NCBI GenBank assembly: GCA_028292625.1
Contig: JAQGLY010000039.1
Span: 1 to 53,410 of the forward strand
Source of the DNA: Herbaspirillum sp.
GTDB taxonomy: Bacteria > Pseudomonadota > Gammaproteobacteria > Burkholderiales > Burkholderiaceae_D
Length of the DNA stretch: 53,410 nt
Direction of reading: 5' to 3'
Shown: positions 1 to 8,519 of the stretch, piece after piece
Layout: the number at the start of each line of letters is the position of its first letter
Position numbering within the stretch: the stretch's first letter is position 1
The notes under the pieces: generated by a model
Database searches by the model: none
What the model was told of the DNA's origin: nothing
What the model saw: only the letters and a program-made list of their open reading frames with translations
Position numbers and translations under genes: made by a program

Positions 1-750
1 ACCCATCTGCTGTCCTGGCACGCGGTGTTCCTGATCTCGGCCGGCATCATGCTGGTGCTGGCGCTGGTGCTGCGGCGCCGGCTGCCGCCGCGGCAGCCGG
101 TGCACAACCTGAGCTACGGCCAATTGCTGGCGTCGATGGGCCGCCTGCTGGCCGATACCCCGATACTGCGCCGCCGCGCGCTGTATCAGGCCTTCATGTT
201 CGCCGCGTTCAGCCTGTTCTGGACCACCGTGCCGATCTTGCTGGCCAGTCCCACCTATGGCCTGTCGCAAAGCCAGATCGCGCTGTTCGCGCTGGTCGGC
301 GTGGGCGGCGCCATTGCCGCGCCGATCGCCGGCGCGCTGGCCGATCATGGCTGGACCCGGCCTGCCTCCGGCGTGGCGATGCTGGCCGCGGCCGGCGCGT
401 TCCTGCTGACCCGCATGGCCACGCCCGGCTCGACACCGGCGCTGGTTCTGCTGGGGTGCTGCGCGGTGCTGCTCGATTTCGGCGCCACCGCCAGCGTGGT
501 GCTGGGACAGCGCGCCCTTTACACCCTCGGCCCGTCCCTGCGCAGCCGCCTCAACGGCCTGTTCATGGCGCTGTTCTTTATGGGCGGCGCGATAGGCTCC
601 GCGGTGGGCGGCTGGAGTTATGCACACGGTGGCTGGAATCTCAGCGCGTGGATCGGATTTTTTCTGCCGATCGCGGTCCTGCCGTATTACGCGACAGAAT
701 GGCTGGGCGCAAAAAAGTCGGCGTCGGCCACTTCCGCATCGGAAATATAA
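1..750 (+). CDS. MFS transporter, C-terminal part (5' end outside window)
   Basis: The reading frame is open from the first base of the window, so the start lies upstream; the GTG at 25 is internal. The 249 visible codons encode about six hydrophobic segments with a basic loop near residues 30-40 and a cytoplasmic loop containing ALADHGWTRPASG, which resembles the repeated MFS loop-2/loop-8 motif. This is the second half of a 12-TM drug/proton-antiporter-like carrier of the inner membrane. The substrate cannot be read from the sequence. The gene ends with TAA. A short GCCGTC/GACGGC inverted repeat (818-834) lies before the next gene, but it has no T-run, so I do not call a terminator. Confidence 0.85.
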   Translation, partial: THLLSWHAVFLISAGIMLVLALVLRRRLPPRQPVHNLSYGQLLASMGRLLADTPILRRRALYQAFMFAAFSLFWTTVPILLASPTYGLSQSQIALFALVGVGGAIAAPIAGALADHGWTRPASGVAMLAAAGAFLLTRMATPGSTPALVLLGCCAVLLDFGATASVVLGQRALYTLGPSLRSRLNGLFMALFFMGGAIGSAVGGWSYAHGGWNLSAWIGFFLPIAVLPYYATEWLGAKKSASATSASEI

Positions 751-860
751 ATCGGAAAATACCGAGCAGACTATAAGGCGTTTTATTAAGATTCCGATGG
801 AGAAATCGTGACGCGCAGCCGTCATAATGACGGCCTTAAAAATGCCCGAACGGATCTTCC

Positions 861-1484
861 ATGATTGAATTGTCTGCCGTCGCACACCCGAACGCATTAC
901 TGTTTCCGATGCTGCATCGCTACGTCTGTTTTTATCCGCACGAAGGCAGCGAACTGGCGCCGCTGGTCGAACAGATGTTCAAGGTGCTGGAGATGTACGA
1001 CCGCAGCGCGCTGCCGGGCCACGTCACCGCTAGCGGCATTGCGGTGCGGGACGGAAAAATCCTGTTGATCCATCATCCGTTCCTGCGCAAATGGCTGCAG
1101 CCCGGCGGTCATATCGACGCCGGCGAAACGCCGCAGCAGGCGGCGCAACGGGAACTGCTGGAAGAAACCGGGATGCGCTCGACGCTGCACGAATGGCATA
1201 GCGCGCCGGACAAATCCGAAGCGGCCGACGCATCGGACGGCAACGACAATCATCGCTACGCGATGCCTTTCGACATCGACATCCATCCGATTCCTGCCAA
1301 TCCGGCCAGAAACGAAGCGGCGCATCTGCATTACGATTTCCGCTATCTGCTGCGCGTCGATGCGGCCGATGCCGGGCAGCCGAGCGAAAGCGATCATCCG
1401 CTGCAATGGCGCGACCTGCGCGACATGGAAGACGCGCATTTGCAGCGGGTGGTTCTGAAACTGAGCGCGCAGTCGCTGCTATAA
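861..1484 (+). CDS. Nudix hydrolase
   Basis: This 207-residue protein has a complete Nudix box at residues 82-105: GGHIDAGE, then the REL-EE-TG core. It therefore should hydrolyse a nucleoside diphosphate linked to some other moiety, with Mg2+ bound by the box glutamates. The N-terminal ~55 residues are a helical extension. The middle segment (about 120-140) is rich in Asp, Ser and Asn and looks like an inserted loop. The substrate is unknown. It is a single gene in the same direction as the transporter fragment, with no clear ribosome site, and it converges on the minus-strand genes that follow. Confidence 0.88.
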   Translation: MIELSAVAHPNALLFPMLHRYVCFYPHEGSELAPLVEQMFKVLEMYDRSALPGHVTASGIAVRDGKILLIHHPFLRKWLQPGGHIDAGETPQQAAQRELLEETGMRSTLHEWHSAPDKSEAADASDGNDNHRYAMPFDIDIHPIPANPARNEAAHLHYDFRYLLRVDAADAGQPSESDHPLQWRDLRDMEDAHLQRVVLKLSAQSLL

Positions 1485-1513
1485 GCGTAGCGCCTGCGCT
1501 GCCTCCGGTTTCA

Positions 1514-2185
1514 TCAAGCGCGTTCCAAGTCGGTGCTCAGCGCGTTGGCCTTGTGCGACTGTCTCAATATTTCCAAAGACGCCCACTCCAGTTTCTGTTT
1601 CGGCAAAGATCCAGCCTCGATTTTCTGCGCATATTTTTCGATCAAAATATGACACCTCGCGAGGCGCCGGTGCCGATCAGAAACGGCCGAATTGCCGGCA
1701 ATTCGCTTGCCATCGAGTTTCTGCAACAGCAACTTTGCCCGCTCCGCATTTTCCTGCCGCACATCCTGGACGGCCTTGGTCAAGAGTTTCTGTTGTATCC
1801 GGTTCGGATTCAAGCTTTCCTGTGGTATCCGGTTCGAATGCGTTTCCCTGTTGCCGAAAATAGCGGAGCAAGCGCGTTTGAACATGGAGACAAATGTGGC
1901 GGCAATCTTTTTCAAGCCGCCCAATACATCCGGCGCGCCGATCGACTCCGACGGAAGCTTCACCATTTCGGCCTTCATCTGCGCAGCGGCGTATCCCTTC
2001 CGTACCGTCACCTCAGGGTTCGAATTCGGCCCAACCGGCCCATGGCGGCTCGACAACTGCTCGAAATACTCCCGGCTACGCTGAAATTTCCCTGAAAATC
2101 GGACTCCGCGCGGGTTCGGATGGACCGTGGCCGCATCGCTGTATTTGCATATGACTGGCGCTGATGCTGATTTCGATATCAACAT
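1514..2185 (-). CDS. Unrecognised protein, candidate type III effector, paralogue of the gene at 2262-3098
   Basis: This protein of 223 residues has no domain I recognise. It has no signal peptide or membrane anchor. The N-terminus is rich in Ser, Ala, Asn and Pro, as type III secretion signals tend to be. Residues about 90-112 (LKKIAATFVSMFKRACSAIF) match a stretch of the neighbouring 278-residue protein (LKKVGEAFVSAFKGVCRFVL), so the two share a module. The C-terminal half is charged and helical. The start is supported by GAAGGAG nine bases upstream; the leader resembles that of the neighbour. It is the last gene of the leftward secretion-remnant cluster. The effector role is inferred from context only. 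Confidence 0.6.
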   Translation of the reverse strand: MLISKSASAPVICKYSDAATVHPNPRGVRFSGKFQRSREYFEQLSSRHGPVGPNSNPEVTVRKGYAAAQMKAEMVKLPSESIGAPDVLGGLKKIAATFVSMFKRACSAIFGNRETHSNRIPQESLNPNRIQQKLLTKAVQDVRQENAERAKLLLQKLDGKRIAGNSAVSDRHRRLARCHILIEKYAQKIEAGSLPKQKLEWASLEILRQSHKANALSTDLERA

Positions 2186-2261
2186 GAATAAACTCCTTCA
2201 AAAAATTTAAGATCGGCCGGTTTCCGCTTCAGCAGGAAGCCGGCGATAGCGACAAGCCCGA

Positions 2262-3098
2262 TCACCGGGTTGTTTCGGCATCAGTGACAACTGCTTCTTG
2301 AACCTGTCTTTTCTGCAACAGCTCAGCGCGCTGGCTCTTTAGTGCTTCAATCAGATTCTGACGGTTCGTTGTTCGCTTCTCATCCGCCAGCCGCGCGGCA
2401 ATTTTTTCCATGGTGCAGGAAAATCCTTTCTTGTTTTCTTCCAAGTGCTTACGCCAGTCCTCATCGCTCTTCACATCATTTTCCAGCGTTTCGATATCGT
2501 CTTCGATCTTCGAAATACTCTGGTCCAGGATGGAGACAGACGCTTGCTGTCGGGGTGCCGGCCCGGATGCCTGGTGCGGCGGCGTGCTGAATGCATCTCG
2601 GTCTGCGCCGACTTGCCGTTCCGGCACGGGCGGCGCATAGCCGGTCGCATAAATCGGCGCACGGCCCAGATCGCCATCGACGGATTCGAACAAGAGATCC
2701 TCCGGCATACCACGTTGGACGTCGCCCCTTTCCATCGGCGCACCCCTGCCCCAGTACATATCGGAGAAAACAGGGCGATAAGCGACATCGTCGTCGCCGC
2801 CGCAAGCGCCGCCCCGGCACGTCAGGAAATTGAATGCATCCAGCACAAAGCGGCAAACGCCTTTAAATGCGCTGACAAAAGCCTCTCCCACTTTTTTCAG
2901 ATCGATCTTCAGCGCATCCCATGCGGCATTCCCAGCGTTCTTGAATATCTTGGCTGCCTCCGCAGCCGCCCGATCGAATTTGACGGCAAACGGCATGATC
3001 TCTGGTCGCGGTGTATTTCCGCCTGTGTTTTGCAAGGGATTGTCCCGGAAATCGGCGAGCAACGGCGGCGTGGAATGGGAAGTAATAGAACCAGGCAT
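2262..3098 (-). CDS. Unrecognised protein with coiled coil, candidate type III effector
   Basis: This 278-residue protein is not one I recognise. Residues 40-90 form an amphipathic helical block containing the module shared with the next gene downstream, followed by a cysteine/glycine patch (CRGGACGGDDD). The middle is low-complexity and Pro-rich, with PPVPERQ and PPHQASGPAPRQQ. Residues about 185-270 are strongly charged with heptad-like spacing and probably form a coiled coil. There is no signal peptide. AAAGGA precedes the ATG. Disordered middle, coiled coil and position beside an acyl carrier protein of the IacP type all fit a secreted substrate, but this is inference. Confidence 0.6.
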   Translation of the reverse strand: MPGSITSHSTPPLLADFRDNPLQNTGGNTPRPEIMPFAVKFDRAAAEAAKIFKNAGNAAWDALKIDLKKVGEAFVSAFKGVCRFVLDAFNFLTCRGGACGGDDDVAYRPVFSDMYWGRGAPMERGDVQRGMPEDLLFESVDGDLGRAPIYATGYAPPVPERQVGADRDAFSTPPHQASGPAPRQQASVSILDQSISKIEDDIETLENDVKSDEDWRKHLEENKKGFSCTMEKIAARLADEKRTTNRQNLIEALKSQRAELLQKRQVQEAVVTDAETTR

Positions 3099-3161
3099 AA
3101 AATAGTCCTTTCAAAAATGATTAAAATATCCGTCGATGCATGCGATCGGCCGGATCGGACG

Positions 3162-3791
3162 TCAGCCGCGGGCATAGTTGGATTCATGGCCGACGTAATA
3201 AGCGCCGAGCGCAGATTCCTCTTTCATGCCTTCGCGCTTGATCAAAGACAGATAGGCGTTGGCCACCGTATTTAAATCTTTACAGCGCTGTTTGCTTGCG
3301 GGGGTATGATCGGCTTGCGCCCGATCATAAGAAATCGCATACAGCATCGCGAAATCGGCGACGGCGATGCGGGCGCAGTTGTTGGTGGATTGCTCGTAGA
3401 GAGTCGCCAGCGGGGCCTCCGGTTTCAGACTGAACAGCTTCTTCAGCGCATCTTCGGAAAACACCTTGGCGAAGGTCGCTGGCGCTACGTCCAGCGGCGC
3501 AGCGGCCCCACCGGCAGCGCCGCCGCCAGCCTTGGCCTCGGCGGAACACGAAGGCGAATGGCCATTATCTGTACCTGCCCGCGTCAGCTTTGCGGCCGGG
3601 CCGCCGCCGACTACCGGTTTGGATCTAATGCCGTTCGGCAGCGTCGCGGTCCAGTCGGCGGCCCTTTCCGGCGACGCGCCCGTGAATCGCTCACCCAGGG
3701 GATATCCGCTCGTCATCTGCCGCCGCGCTTCGTTCCGCGCCGCTGCCACAGGGGATGGCCCCGGGCCGCCTATCGTTGTTTCTGTACCCAT
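3162..3791 (-). CDS. Unrecognised protein in type III secretion remnant cluster
   Basis: The protein has 209 residues if the ATG at 3791 is used. I prefer it because GAGGAA lies nine bases upstream; an in-frame ATG at 3806 overlaps that ribosome site. The first ~100 residues are rich in Gly, Ala, Pro and Thr and probably unstructured. The C-terminal ~100 residues are helical (from APATFAKVFSEDALKKLFSL to SLIKREGMKEESALGAYYVG), with cysteines at NNCAR and QRCKD. The layout, a disordered N-terminus with a compact C-terminal domain, is that of many secreted substrates. No family was recognised. It is the first of three such genes downstream of the acyl carrier protein. Confidence 0.6.
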   Translation of the reverse strand: MGTETTIGGPGPSPVAAARNEARRQMTSGYPLGERFTGASPERAADWTATLPNGIRSKPVVGGGPAAKLTRAGTDNGHSPSCSAEAKAGGGAAGGAAAPLDVAPATFAKVFSEDALKKLFSLKPEAPLATLYEQSTNNCARIAVADFAMLYAISYDRAQADHTPASKQRCKDLNTVANAYLSLIKREGMKEESALGAYYVGHESNYARG

Positions 3792-3854
3792 CGCTCTATT
3801 CCTCATTAAAAAACATTTGCCGAATACCCGGCGCGACCGGCTCCGGCCGCGAGA

Positions 3855-4166
3855 CTATGCCGCTACGCGCGTCATCGCCGCCACCACCCGCTCGACATCG
3901 CCGACCGTATGCATCTGCGCCAGTTGTTCCGCGCCGATTTCAATCGCGAAGCGCTGATTGAGGACATGCGCCGTTTCCAGCAAATCCATCGAATCGGCAT
4001 ACAACTGATCGACCAGCACGGTACGCGCATCGATCGTCTCGCGCGCGACGCCGAACTGCCATGCCAGCAATTCGCAAATTTCGCGCAGCCGGCCGGCGCC
4101 GCTGCCGCAACTGCCGCCATTCTGGCCATCGATGGCGGCCGGCATCGTCTGTGTAGGTAGCTTCAT
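3855..4166 (-). CDS. Acyl carrier protein of the type III secretion (IacP/BapB) kind
   Basis: This is a 103-residue protein with the phosphopantetheine-attachment motif ADSMDLLE; the modified serine is Ser59. Residues 28-100 cover a normal acyl carrier fold. The first ~25 residues are a Gly/Ser-rich extension. Dedicated carrier proteins of this sort (IacP in Salmonella SPI-1, BapB in Burkholderia Bsa) sit among translocator and effector genes. They are not the fatty-acid synthase carrier. Here it follows a small helical protein by a few bases and precedes three unrecognised proteins. The catalytic serine is intact although the apparatus genes beside it are truncated. Confidence 0.8.
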   Translation of the reverse strand: MKLPTQTMPAAIDGQNGGSCGSGAGRLREICELLAWQFGVARETIDARTVLVDQLYADSMDLLETAHVLNQRFAIEIGAEQLAQMHTVGDVERVVAAMTRVAA

Positions 4167-4173
4167 CGTTCGC

Positions 4174-4512
4174 TCAGGGCTGCAAAAAGGCTTTGTCCGT
4201 CTCCAGCATGGAGGCGATCATGCCGCTCAACACCTTCACCAGATTCTCGTAGATCGATTGCGCGTTGGTCAGCTTTTGCGCCATCGCGCTGGCGGTGTTT
4301 TTCAACAGATCGGCCTGCGCGTCGAAACCCGTCTTCCAGGCCTGAAAAGCGGGCGTGCTCAAACTCAACACAGATTGCCGATTCGGCCCGGTCCCGCTCA
4401 AGGCCTCTATATCCGCGATCATTTTGTCGATCGGACCGAGATCGACCATGTCCAAGCAAGCCATCCTGCCGGAAGACGTCCGCGCATGCGCGGTATTGTC
4501 GTAAAACGTCAT
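4174..4512 (-). CDS. Small helical protein beside the acyl carrier gene
   Basis: This 112-residue protein is not recognised. The N-terminal 25 residues are polar; the rest is predicted helical, with a long amphipathic helix around WKTGFDAQADLLKNTASAM and a second around SIYENLVKVLSGMIASML. It has no signal peptide. It lies 14 bases after the stop of the truncated frame at 4527 and 7 bases before the acyl carrier gene, so it looks like part of the same operon. Size and helical content would suit a needle-complex, chaperone or translocator-associated protein, but I cannot name a family. Confidence 0.55.
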   Translation of the reverse strand: MTFYDNTAHARTSSGRMACLDMVDLGPIDKMIADIEALSGTGPNRQSVLSLSTPAFQAWKTGFDAQADLLKNTASAMAQKLTNAQSIYENLVKVLSGMIASMLETDKAFLQP

Positions 4513-4526
4513 GTCCTATCCTTTCA

Positions 4527-4620
4527 TCAGCCGCGCAGGCTAGCCACCTGGCTCGCCGTGGCGTTCTTTGATTGATTCAGGGCCATCATCATCTGCAGCA
4601 TTTCAGTGACCAGGTTGTCG
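4527..4620 (-). pseudogene. C-terminal tail of an unidentified gene fused out of frame to the secretin remnant
   Basis: In a frame different from the secretin, about 30 sensible codons end at the TGA at 4527, including NLVTEMLQMMMALNQ and ASQVASLRG. Upstream of about 4620 this same frame runs antisense-like through secretin sequence and makes no sense. The simplest reading is a deletion that joined the 5' part of the secretin to the 3' end of another secretion gene. The tail is helical. I cannot tell which gene it came from. Confidence 0.5.
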
Positions 4621-5044
4621 ACGGCACCGCATTCTGCAATTCGCTCGCGTCGTAGACGTAAATCGTCTGGCCGTCGTGATACCAGACCAGGCCGAGCTGC
4701 GCGGCGATGCGTTCCAGCAGGACCTGCGGCTTGTCCAGTTCGAATTCGCCGCTGATCTGCTTGCGCGAGGCCTTCTGACTGACGATCACCGGCTTTTTCA
4801 ATTGCGCCGACAGCGCGTTGAAGAAGGTCCGCAAACCGTCTTTTCTGGCGACGTAGCCGGCGGCCCATTCGGCGATCTCGCGCCCGGGAGCGCTGCGCGC
4901 GGCGGCCGTCTCGGACCGCGGCGCCTCTTCTTGCGCGCGCAGCGGCGCCGCCGACGAGAGCAGCAATACCAACAACGCCACGGCGCGGGTGATGCGCGTG
5001 AGGCGCAAGGCCCGCAGCGGTAACGGTAACATCAAGCGATTCAT
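4589..5044 (-). pseudogene. Truncated type III secretin (SctC/InvG type), N-terminal part only
   Basis: The frame opens with a signal peptide (MNRLM..., hydrophobic core VALLVLLLSSAAPL, cleavage near LRAQ). It is followed by the first periplasmic secretin domain, with GYVARKDGLRTFFNALS, KKPVIVSQKASRKQISGEF and LVWYHDGQTIYVYDASEL. Family members are about 500-600 residues; here sequence similarity stops near residue 140 and the frame ends after 151. The N1-N3 domains and the whole outer-membrane beta-barrel are missing, so no pore can form. Its ATG overlaps the stop of the AraC remnant (ATGA), as invF and invG adjoin in SPI-1-type loci. Confidence 0.85.
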
Positions 5045-5190
5045 CTTTTTTCCATTAGCGGTAGCCGCATCAAATTGCTCGGCGTGATACCGAACTGGAT
5101 TTTCATTGCATTGGAGAAGTGCGCGGAAGAGGCGAATCCCTGGCGCAGCGCAACCTCGGTCAGGCTGCCGCCGCCGTCGGACGCGTCAAC
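5041..5190 (-). pseudogene. AraC-family regulator remnant (InvF-like), C-terminal ~50 codons
   Basis: The stretch encodes the second helix-turn-helix of an AraC protein: SLTEVALRQGFASSAHFSN, then FGITPSNLMR, and a stop at 5041. It lies in the same frame as the transglycosylase upstream, separated by the TGA at 5191. The N-terminal ~200 residues are absent. In SPI-1-type loci an AraC regulator (InvF, BsaN, MxiE) controls effector genes and InvF directly precedes the secretin, as here. No start codon is available, so this is a fossil. It marks one side of a deletion. Confidence 0.8.
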
Positions 5191-5694
5191 TCATCCAACC
5201 TTGCGCGCATACAGCAGGCGCCGCAGCGACGCGCCGTTGCCGGTCGCGGTGCCCGCGTTGTATGCGCCGACCGCTTCCCACGAATAGCCATAGCGCTGCA
5301 TGAATTCGGCGAGGATGCCGGCCCCCACCTTGACCGATTGGCAGCTGTCGTTGAGCATGGTTTTTTCGGTGATGCGCTGCTTCGCCAGACGCGGCAGATG
5401 AATGCTGTTGACCTGCATCAATCCGATATCGCGCGAGCCGTTGCGGTTGTAGCCGATTGCCCTCGGATTCAGGCCCGATTCCTGTAATGCGATGGCCTGC
5501 AGCAGCATCGGCGAAATATTGAATTGCCGACCGGCCTCCTCCCAGCAATCGGCCTGCGCGCCGGCGGCGCTGCCGGCCAGCAGCGCCGCCAGCAGATGCT
5601 TTTTCCGGCGCGCCATGCGCTGCAGCAGCGAACCGCCCGCGGCGTCGTTGCGCGCCGCGCATTGCTCCGTCATCGGTGATTTAAAATAAGACAT
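5191..5694 (-). CDS. IagB/IpgF/BapC-like lytic transglycosylase, C-terminally truncated
   Basis: This is a 167-residue goose-lysozyme-type (SLT) transglycosylase. Landmarks are catalytic Glu72 in ALQESGLNP, GYNRNGSRDIGLMQVNS, the cysteine pair Cys50/SCQSV, and YGYSWEAVGAYNAGT. Such enzymes open peptidoglycan for type III needle assembly. A hydrophobic segment at 34-48 followed by ADCW looks like a signal sequence. The ATG at 5694 has GGAAAG upstream; an internal ATG at 5616 would give a conventional signal peptide length. Compared with IagB, the protein stops about 20 residues early, right where the regulator remnant begins. The catalytic core may still fold. It is the first gene of the remnant cluster. 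Confidence 0.8.
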   Translation of the reverse strand: MSYFKSPMTEQCAARNDAAGGSLLQRMARRKKHLLAALLAGSAAGAQADCWEEAGRQFNISPMLLQAIALQESGLNPRAIGYNRNGSRDIGLMQVNSIHLPRLAKQRITEKTMLNDSCQSVKVGAGILAEFMQRYGYSWEAVGAYNAGTATGNGASLRRLLYARKVG

Positions 5695-6144
5695 TGCACT
5701 TTCCGTTTTCCCGGCGCCGCATGTTCGGGGAAACGTCATTCCGTGCATGCGATACGGGTCGTCAACAATCTGAAAATTCCGTTCGCGCCAAGGAAGCGGA
5801 TGCGATGGCGTCAAGTCCCGACATCGATCGCTTCGTACTTCGCTTTTTTGCGAATAAGAAGTTTTCCAACCGATGCAAATGTTATTTCCCGGCCACTAGC
5901 GGGACAATCAGACTCGTCTTAAATTTTAAAATTATCGATCTATTCTTTTATAAAATTTCACAAATGGATTCGAGACGGAAGAGCCGTTATCGGTCTAGCG
6001 GATACGTTGATTTTATTGGCTTGCAGAGAATTTTAGGCGCACGGGAACACGCGCCTGGAAGGAGAAAAATCGAGATAAATACCGGGAAATTATTCACCAC
6101 ATCTGAATTACTATCCGGACCAATCATTGTTTACAGTTGACAAC
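5695..6144. other. Gene-free, AT-rich interval
   Basis: This interval of 450 bases separates the secretion remnant from the cobalamin genes. Both flanking genes read leftward: cobQ ends at its left side of the next block and the transglycosylase starts at 5694. It must hold the promoter of the remnant cluster, and AT-rich stretches around 5870-5960 would suit one, but I see no convincing -35/-10 pair. Open frames in it have no ribosome site or recognisable protein. Confidence 0.5.
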
Positions 6145-7602
6145 TCAATTACTCGCGGATGAACTGCGCAATGCATCCAGCAACGGTTGCGCCGCATCGG
6201 CGATGCGATCCAGGCTTTGTTCGCGCAGTTGCGCGATGTCCGGGGTCAGGTCGCTGTCCAGCCCAGCCCATTTCAACAATGCGGCCAATGCCTGCGGCGT
6301 ATCGAACAGGCCGTGCAAATAAGTGCCGAGCACGCCATCGTCCGGCGAACGCGCGCCCTCGCTTCTGCCGTCGATCACAAAAGCCGGCTTGTGCAAGGCC
6401 TCGCCGCGCGATACGCCCATATGAATTTCATAGCCGGCGATGCGCGCCGCGGGTTCGAATGCGCAATGGCCGCCGACTTTCGCCAATTGCTTGTACGCCG
6501 TCATCTCGGTCGCGATGTCCAGCAATCCCAGGCCCTGCATCATGCGCGGCGCGCCTTCGATCCCCAGTGGATCGGCGACGCTGCGCCCCAGCATCTGAAA
6601 GCCGCCGCAAATACCGATCACCTTGCCGCCATAACGCAGATGGCGCTGCAACTGTTCGCGCCAGCCGTTGGCGATCAGCCAGTCCAGATCGTTGCAGGTA
6701 TTTTTGCTGCCCGGCAGGATGATCAGATCCGACGGCGGGATAGTCCGGCCCGGGCCGACGAAGCGCAGATCGACGTCCGGATGCGCGCGCAACGCGTCGA
6801 AATCGGTGTGATTGCTGATGCGTGGCAGCGCCGGCACCGCTACCCGAAAGCCGCCCTTGCCGCTTTGCGCGGTATCGATGCCGTCTTCCGCATCCAGATG
6901 CAAGCCCTGCAAATAAGGCAGCACCGCCAATACCGGCTTGCCGGTGCGCGCGGTCAGCCAGTCCAGGCCAGGCTGCAACAGGCCGATATCGCCGCGAAAC
7001 CGGTTGATGACAAAACCGACGATGCGGCGGCGTTCGCTGTCCGACAGGCAAGCCAGTGTGCCGACGATGTGCGCGAACACCCCGCCGCGGTCGATATCGG
7101 CCACCAGGATCACCGGACAATCGACCGCTTCCGCGAAGCCCATGTTGGCGATATCGCGGTCGCGCAGATTGATTTCAGCCGGACTTCCCGCGCCCTCGAC
7201 CAGCACGCATTGATATTGCGCGGCCAGGCGGCCATAGGACTCCAGCACGGCCTGCATCGCGACGGTCTTATAACGGTGATAATCGCGCGCGTGCATATCG
7301 GCCCGCACCTTGCCGTGCACGATCACCTGCGCGCCGGTGTCGCTGGATGGCTTCAGCAGCACGGGGTTCATATCGGTATGCGGCGCCAGCCCCGCGGCCT
7401 GCGCCTGCAGCGCTTGCGCGCGGCCGATTTCACCGCCGTCGGCGGTGACCGCACTGTTGAGCGCCATGTTCTGCGGCTTGAACGGCGCCACGCGCACGCC
7501 CTCGCGCAGCAGCAGACGGCAAAGCGCCGCCACGACGGTGCTTTTGCCGGCGTCGGAGGTGGTGCCCTGAATCATCAGGGTCGGGTACGGAAAAAACGGC
7601 AT
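6145..7602 (-). CDS. cobQ: Cobyric acid synthase (adenosylcobyrate amide synthase)
   Basis: This 485-residue enzyme amidates four carboxyl side chains of adenosylcobyrinate a,c-diamide with glutamine and ATP. The N-terminal half is a dethiobiotin-synthetase-like ATPase domain: [18 protein letters not shown], then [11 protein letters not shown]. The C-terminal half is a glutamine amidotransferase with the nucleophile in [10 protein letters not shown] and [10 protein letters not shown] near the end. The start chosen is the ATG at 7602, whose A and T overlap the stop of btuF (TGATG). The open frame extends further upstream but only as antisense of btuF. It is the last gene of cobD-btuF-cobQ. Confidence 0.95.
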   Translation of the reverse strand: MPFFPYPTLMIQGTTSDAGKSTVVAALCRLLLREGVRVAPFKPQNMALNSAVTADGGEIGRAQALQAQAAGLAPHTDMNPVLLKPSSDTGAQVIVHGKVRADMHARDYHRYKTVAMQAVLESYGRLAAQYQCVLVEGAGSPAEINLRDRDIANMGFAEAVDCPVILVADIDRGGVFAHIVGTLACLSDSERRRIVGFVINRFRGDIGLLQPGLDWLTARTGKPVLAVLPYLQGLHLDAEDGIDTAQSGKGGFRVAVPALPRISNHTDFDALRAHPDVDLRFVGPGRTIPPSDLIILPGSKNTCNDLDWLIANGWREQLQRHLRYGGKVIGICGGFQMLGRSVADPLGIEGAPRMMQGLGLLDIATEMTAYKQLAKVGGHCAFEPAARIAGYEIHMGVSRGEALHKPAFVIDGRSEGARSPDDGVLGTYLHGLFDTPQALAALLKWAGLDSDLTPDIAQLREQSLDRIADAAQPLLDALRSSSASN

Positions 7603-8519
7603 CAATGCGCTCCGGCGGGAGTGGTTTCGTTCGCCAAGGGCTGGGGTCGATGGGCGCGCACCGTCTCCAGAATCCGGCACAGCGCTGCGGCGCCGTCTAT
7701 CATGCGCGGCCCGGGGCGGCTCAGCAAATCGCCGTCGAGCGCAAACAGATTGCCGCGCTGCGTCGCTGTCAGCGCGGGATAAGCGCGCCAAAGTGCCAGC
7801 CCGTCGTCGCTTTTGATATCGCCGCTGATCACCGCCTCGGGATTTTCCAGCAACACCGCTTCGACGCTGACCACCGGCGCGGTCGCTTTCAGCGCGGCGA
7901 AGATGTTGACGCCGCCGCATAAACGGATGGCGTCGCTGACGATGTGTTGGCCGTTGAGCGTGTATAGCGGACGCTGCCAGACTTGATAAAACATGCGTAC
8001 CGGTTGGCGGCCGCCGTATTGCGCGCGCAGCGCGGTGAGCCGTGCGCGCAACGCCGATGCGCTTTGACGCGCTTGAGCGTCGCTGCCGGCCAGTCGGCCG
8101 AGGCGCGTTATCGCGTCGGGAATATCGTCCAGAACTTGCGGATCGCTATAGAACAAAGGGATGCCGAGGCCGCGCAGCTTTTCCAGTTGGCGCACGGCGT
8201 TGCCGTGCAGCCAGACCACCAGTAGATCGGGCTTCAATGCGATCAGACGTTCGAAATCGATCTGGCTGTTGCTGCCGATACGCGGGATAGCGCGCGCGGC
8301 GGCCGGGTAATCGCTATAGCTGACGGCGCCGACGATGCGATCGCCCGCGCCTGCCGCGAACAGCAGTTCGGTCGCGTGCGGCGCCAGAGTGACGATGCGC
8401 AGGGCCGGAGCGGCCAAGGTGACGAAATTGCCGGCGTCATCGTGTACCGTGATCGCCGCGGCTTGCGCAACGGTCAGCAGCAGCGCCGCCGTTGCCGTCA
8501 GCAGGCGCGGCAACGTCAT
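7602..8519 (-). CDS. btuF: Vitamin B12 ABC transporter substrate-binding protein
   Basis: This protein has 305 residues and a clear signal peptide ([20 protein letters not shown]). The periplasmic-binding fold follows: [20 protein letters not shown], then [10 protein letters not shown] and [15 protein letters not shown]. These are the usual BtuF/FecB-type landmarks. It should deliver corrinoids to BtuC/BtuD, encoded about 4 kb away in the main operon, so the transporter genes are split between two units. Its ATG overlaps the stop of cobD by four bases (ATGA), pointing to coupled translation. No lipobox is seen, so it is likely soluble in the periplasm. Confidence 0.9.
   Translation of the reverse strand: MTLPRLLTATAALLLTVAQAAAITVHDDAGNFVTLAAPALRIVTLAPHATELLFAAGAGDRIVGAVSYSDYPAAARAIPRIGSNSQIDFERLIALKPDLLVVWLHGNAVRQLEKLRGLGIPLFYSDPQVLDDIPDAITRLGRLAGSDAQARQSASALRARLTALRAQYGGRQPVRMFYQVWQRPLYTLNGQHIVSDAIRLCGGVNIFAALKATAPVVSVEAVLLENPEAVISGDIKSDDGLALWRAYPALTATQRGNLFALDGDLLSRPGPRMIDGAAALCRILETVRAHRPQPLANETTPAGAH

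Noticed and set aside
5694..6140. 148-codon plus-strand frame before the cobalamin genes
   Set aside because: Atypical start without ribosome site, and the first part is antisense to the transglycosylase leader. No protein family recognised.
6187..7782. Long open frame on the plus strand opposite cobQ/btuF
   Set aside because: High GC leaves the antisense frame open. The product is Arg/His/Gln-rich with no recognisable domain, and the minus strand encodes clear CobQ and BtuF.
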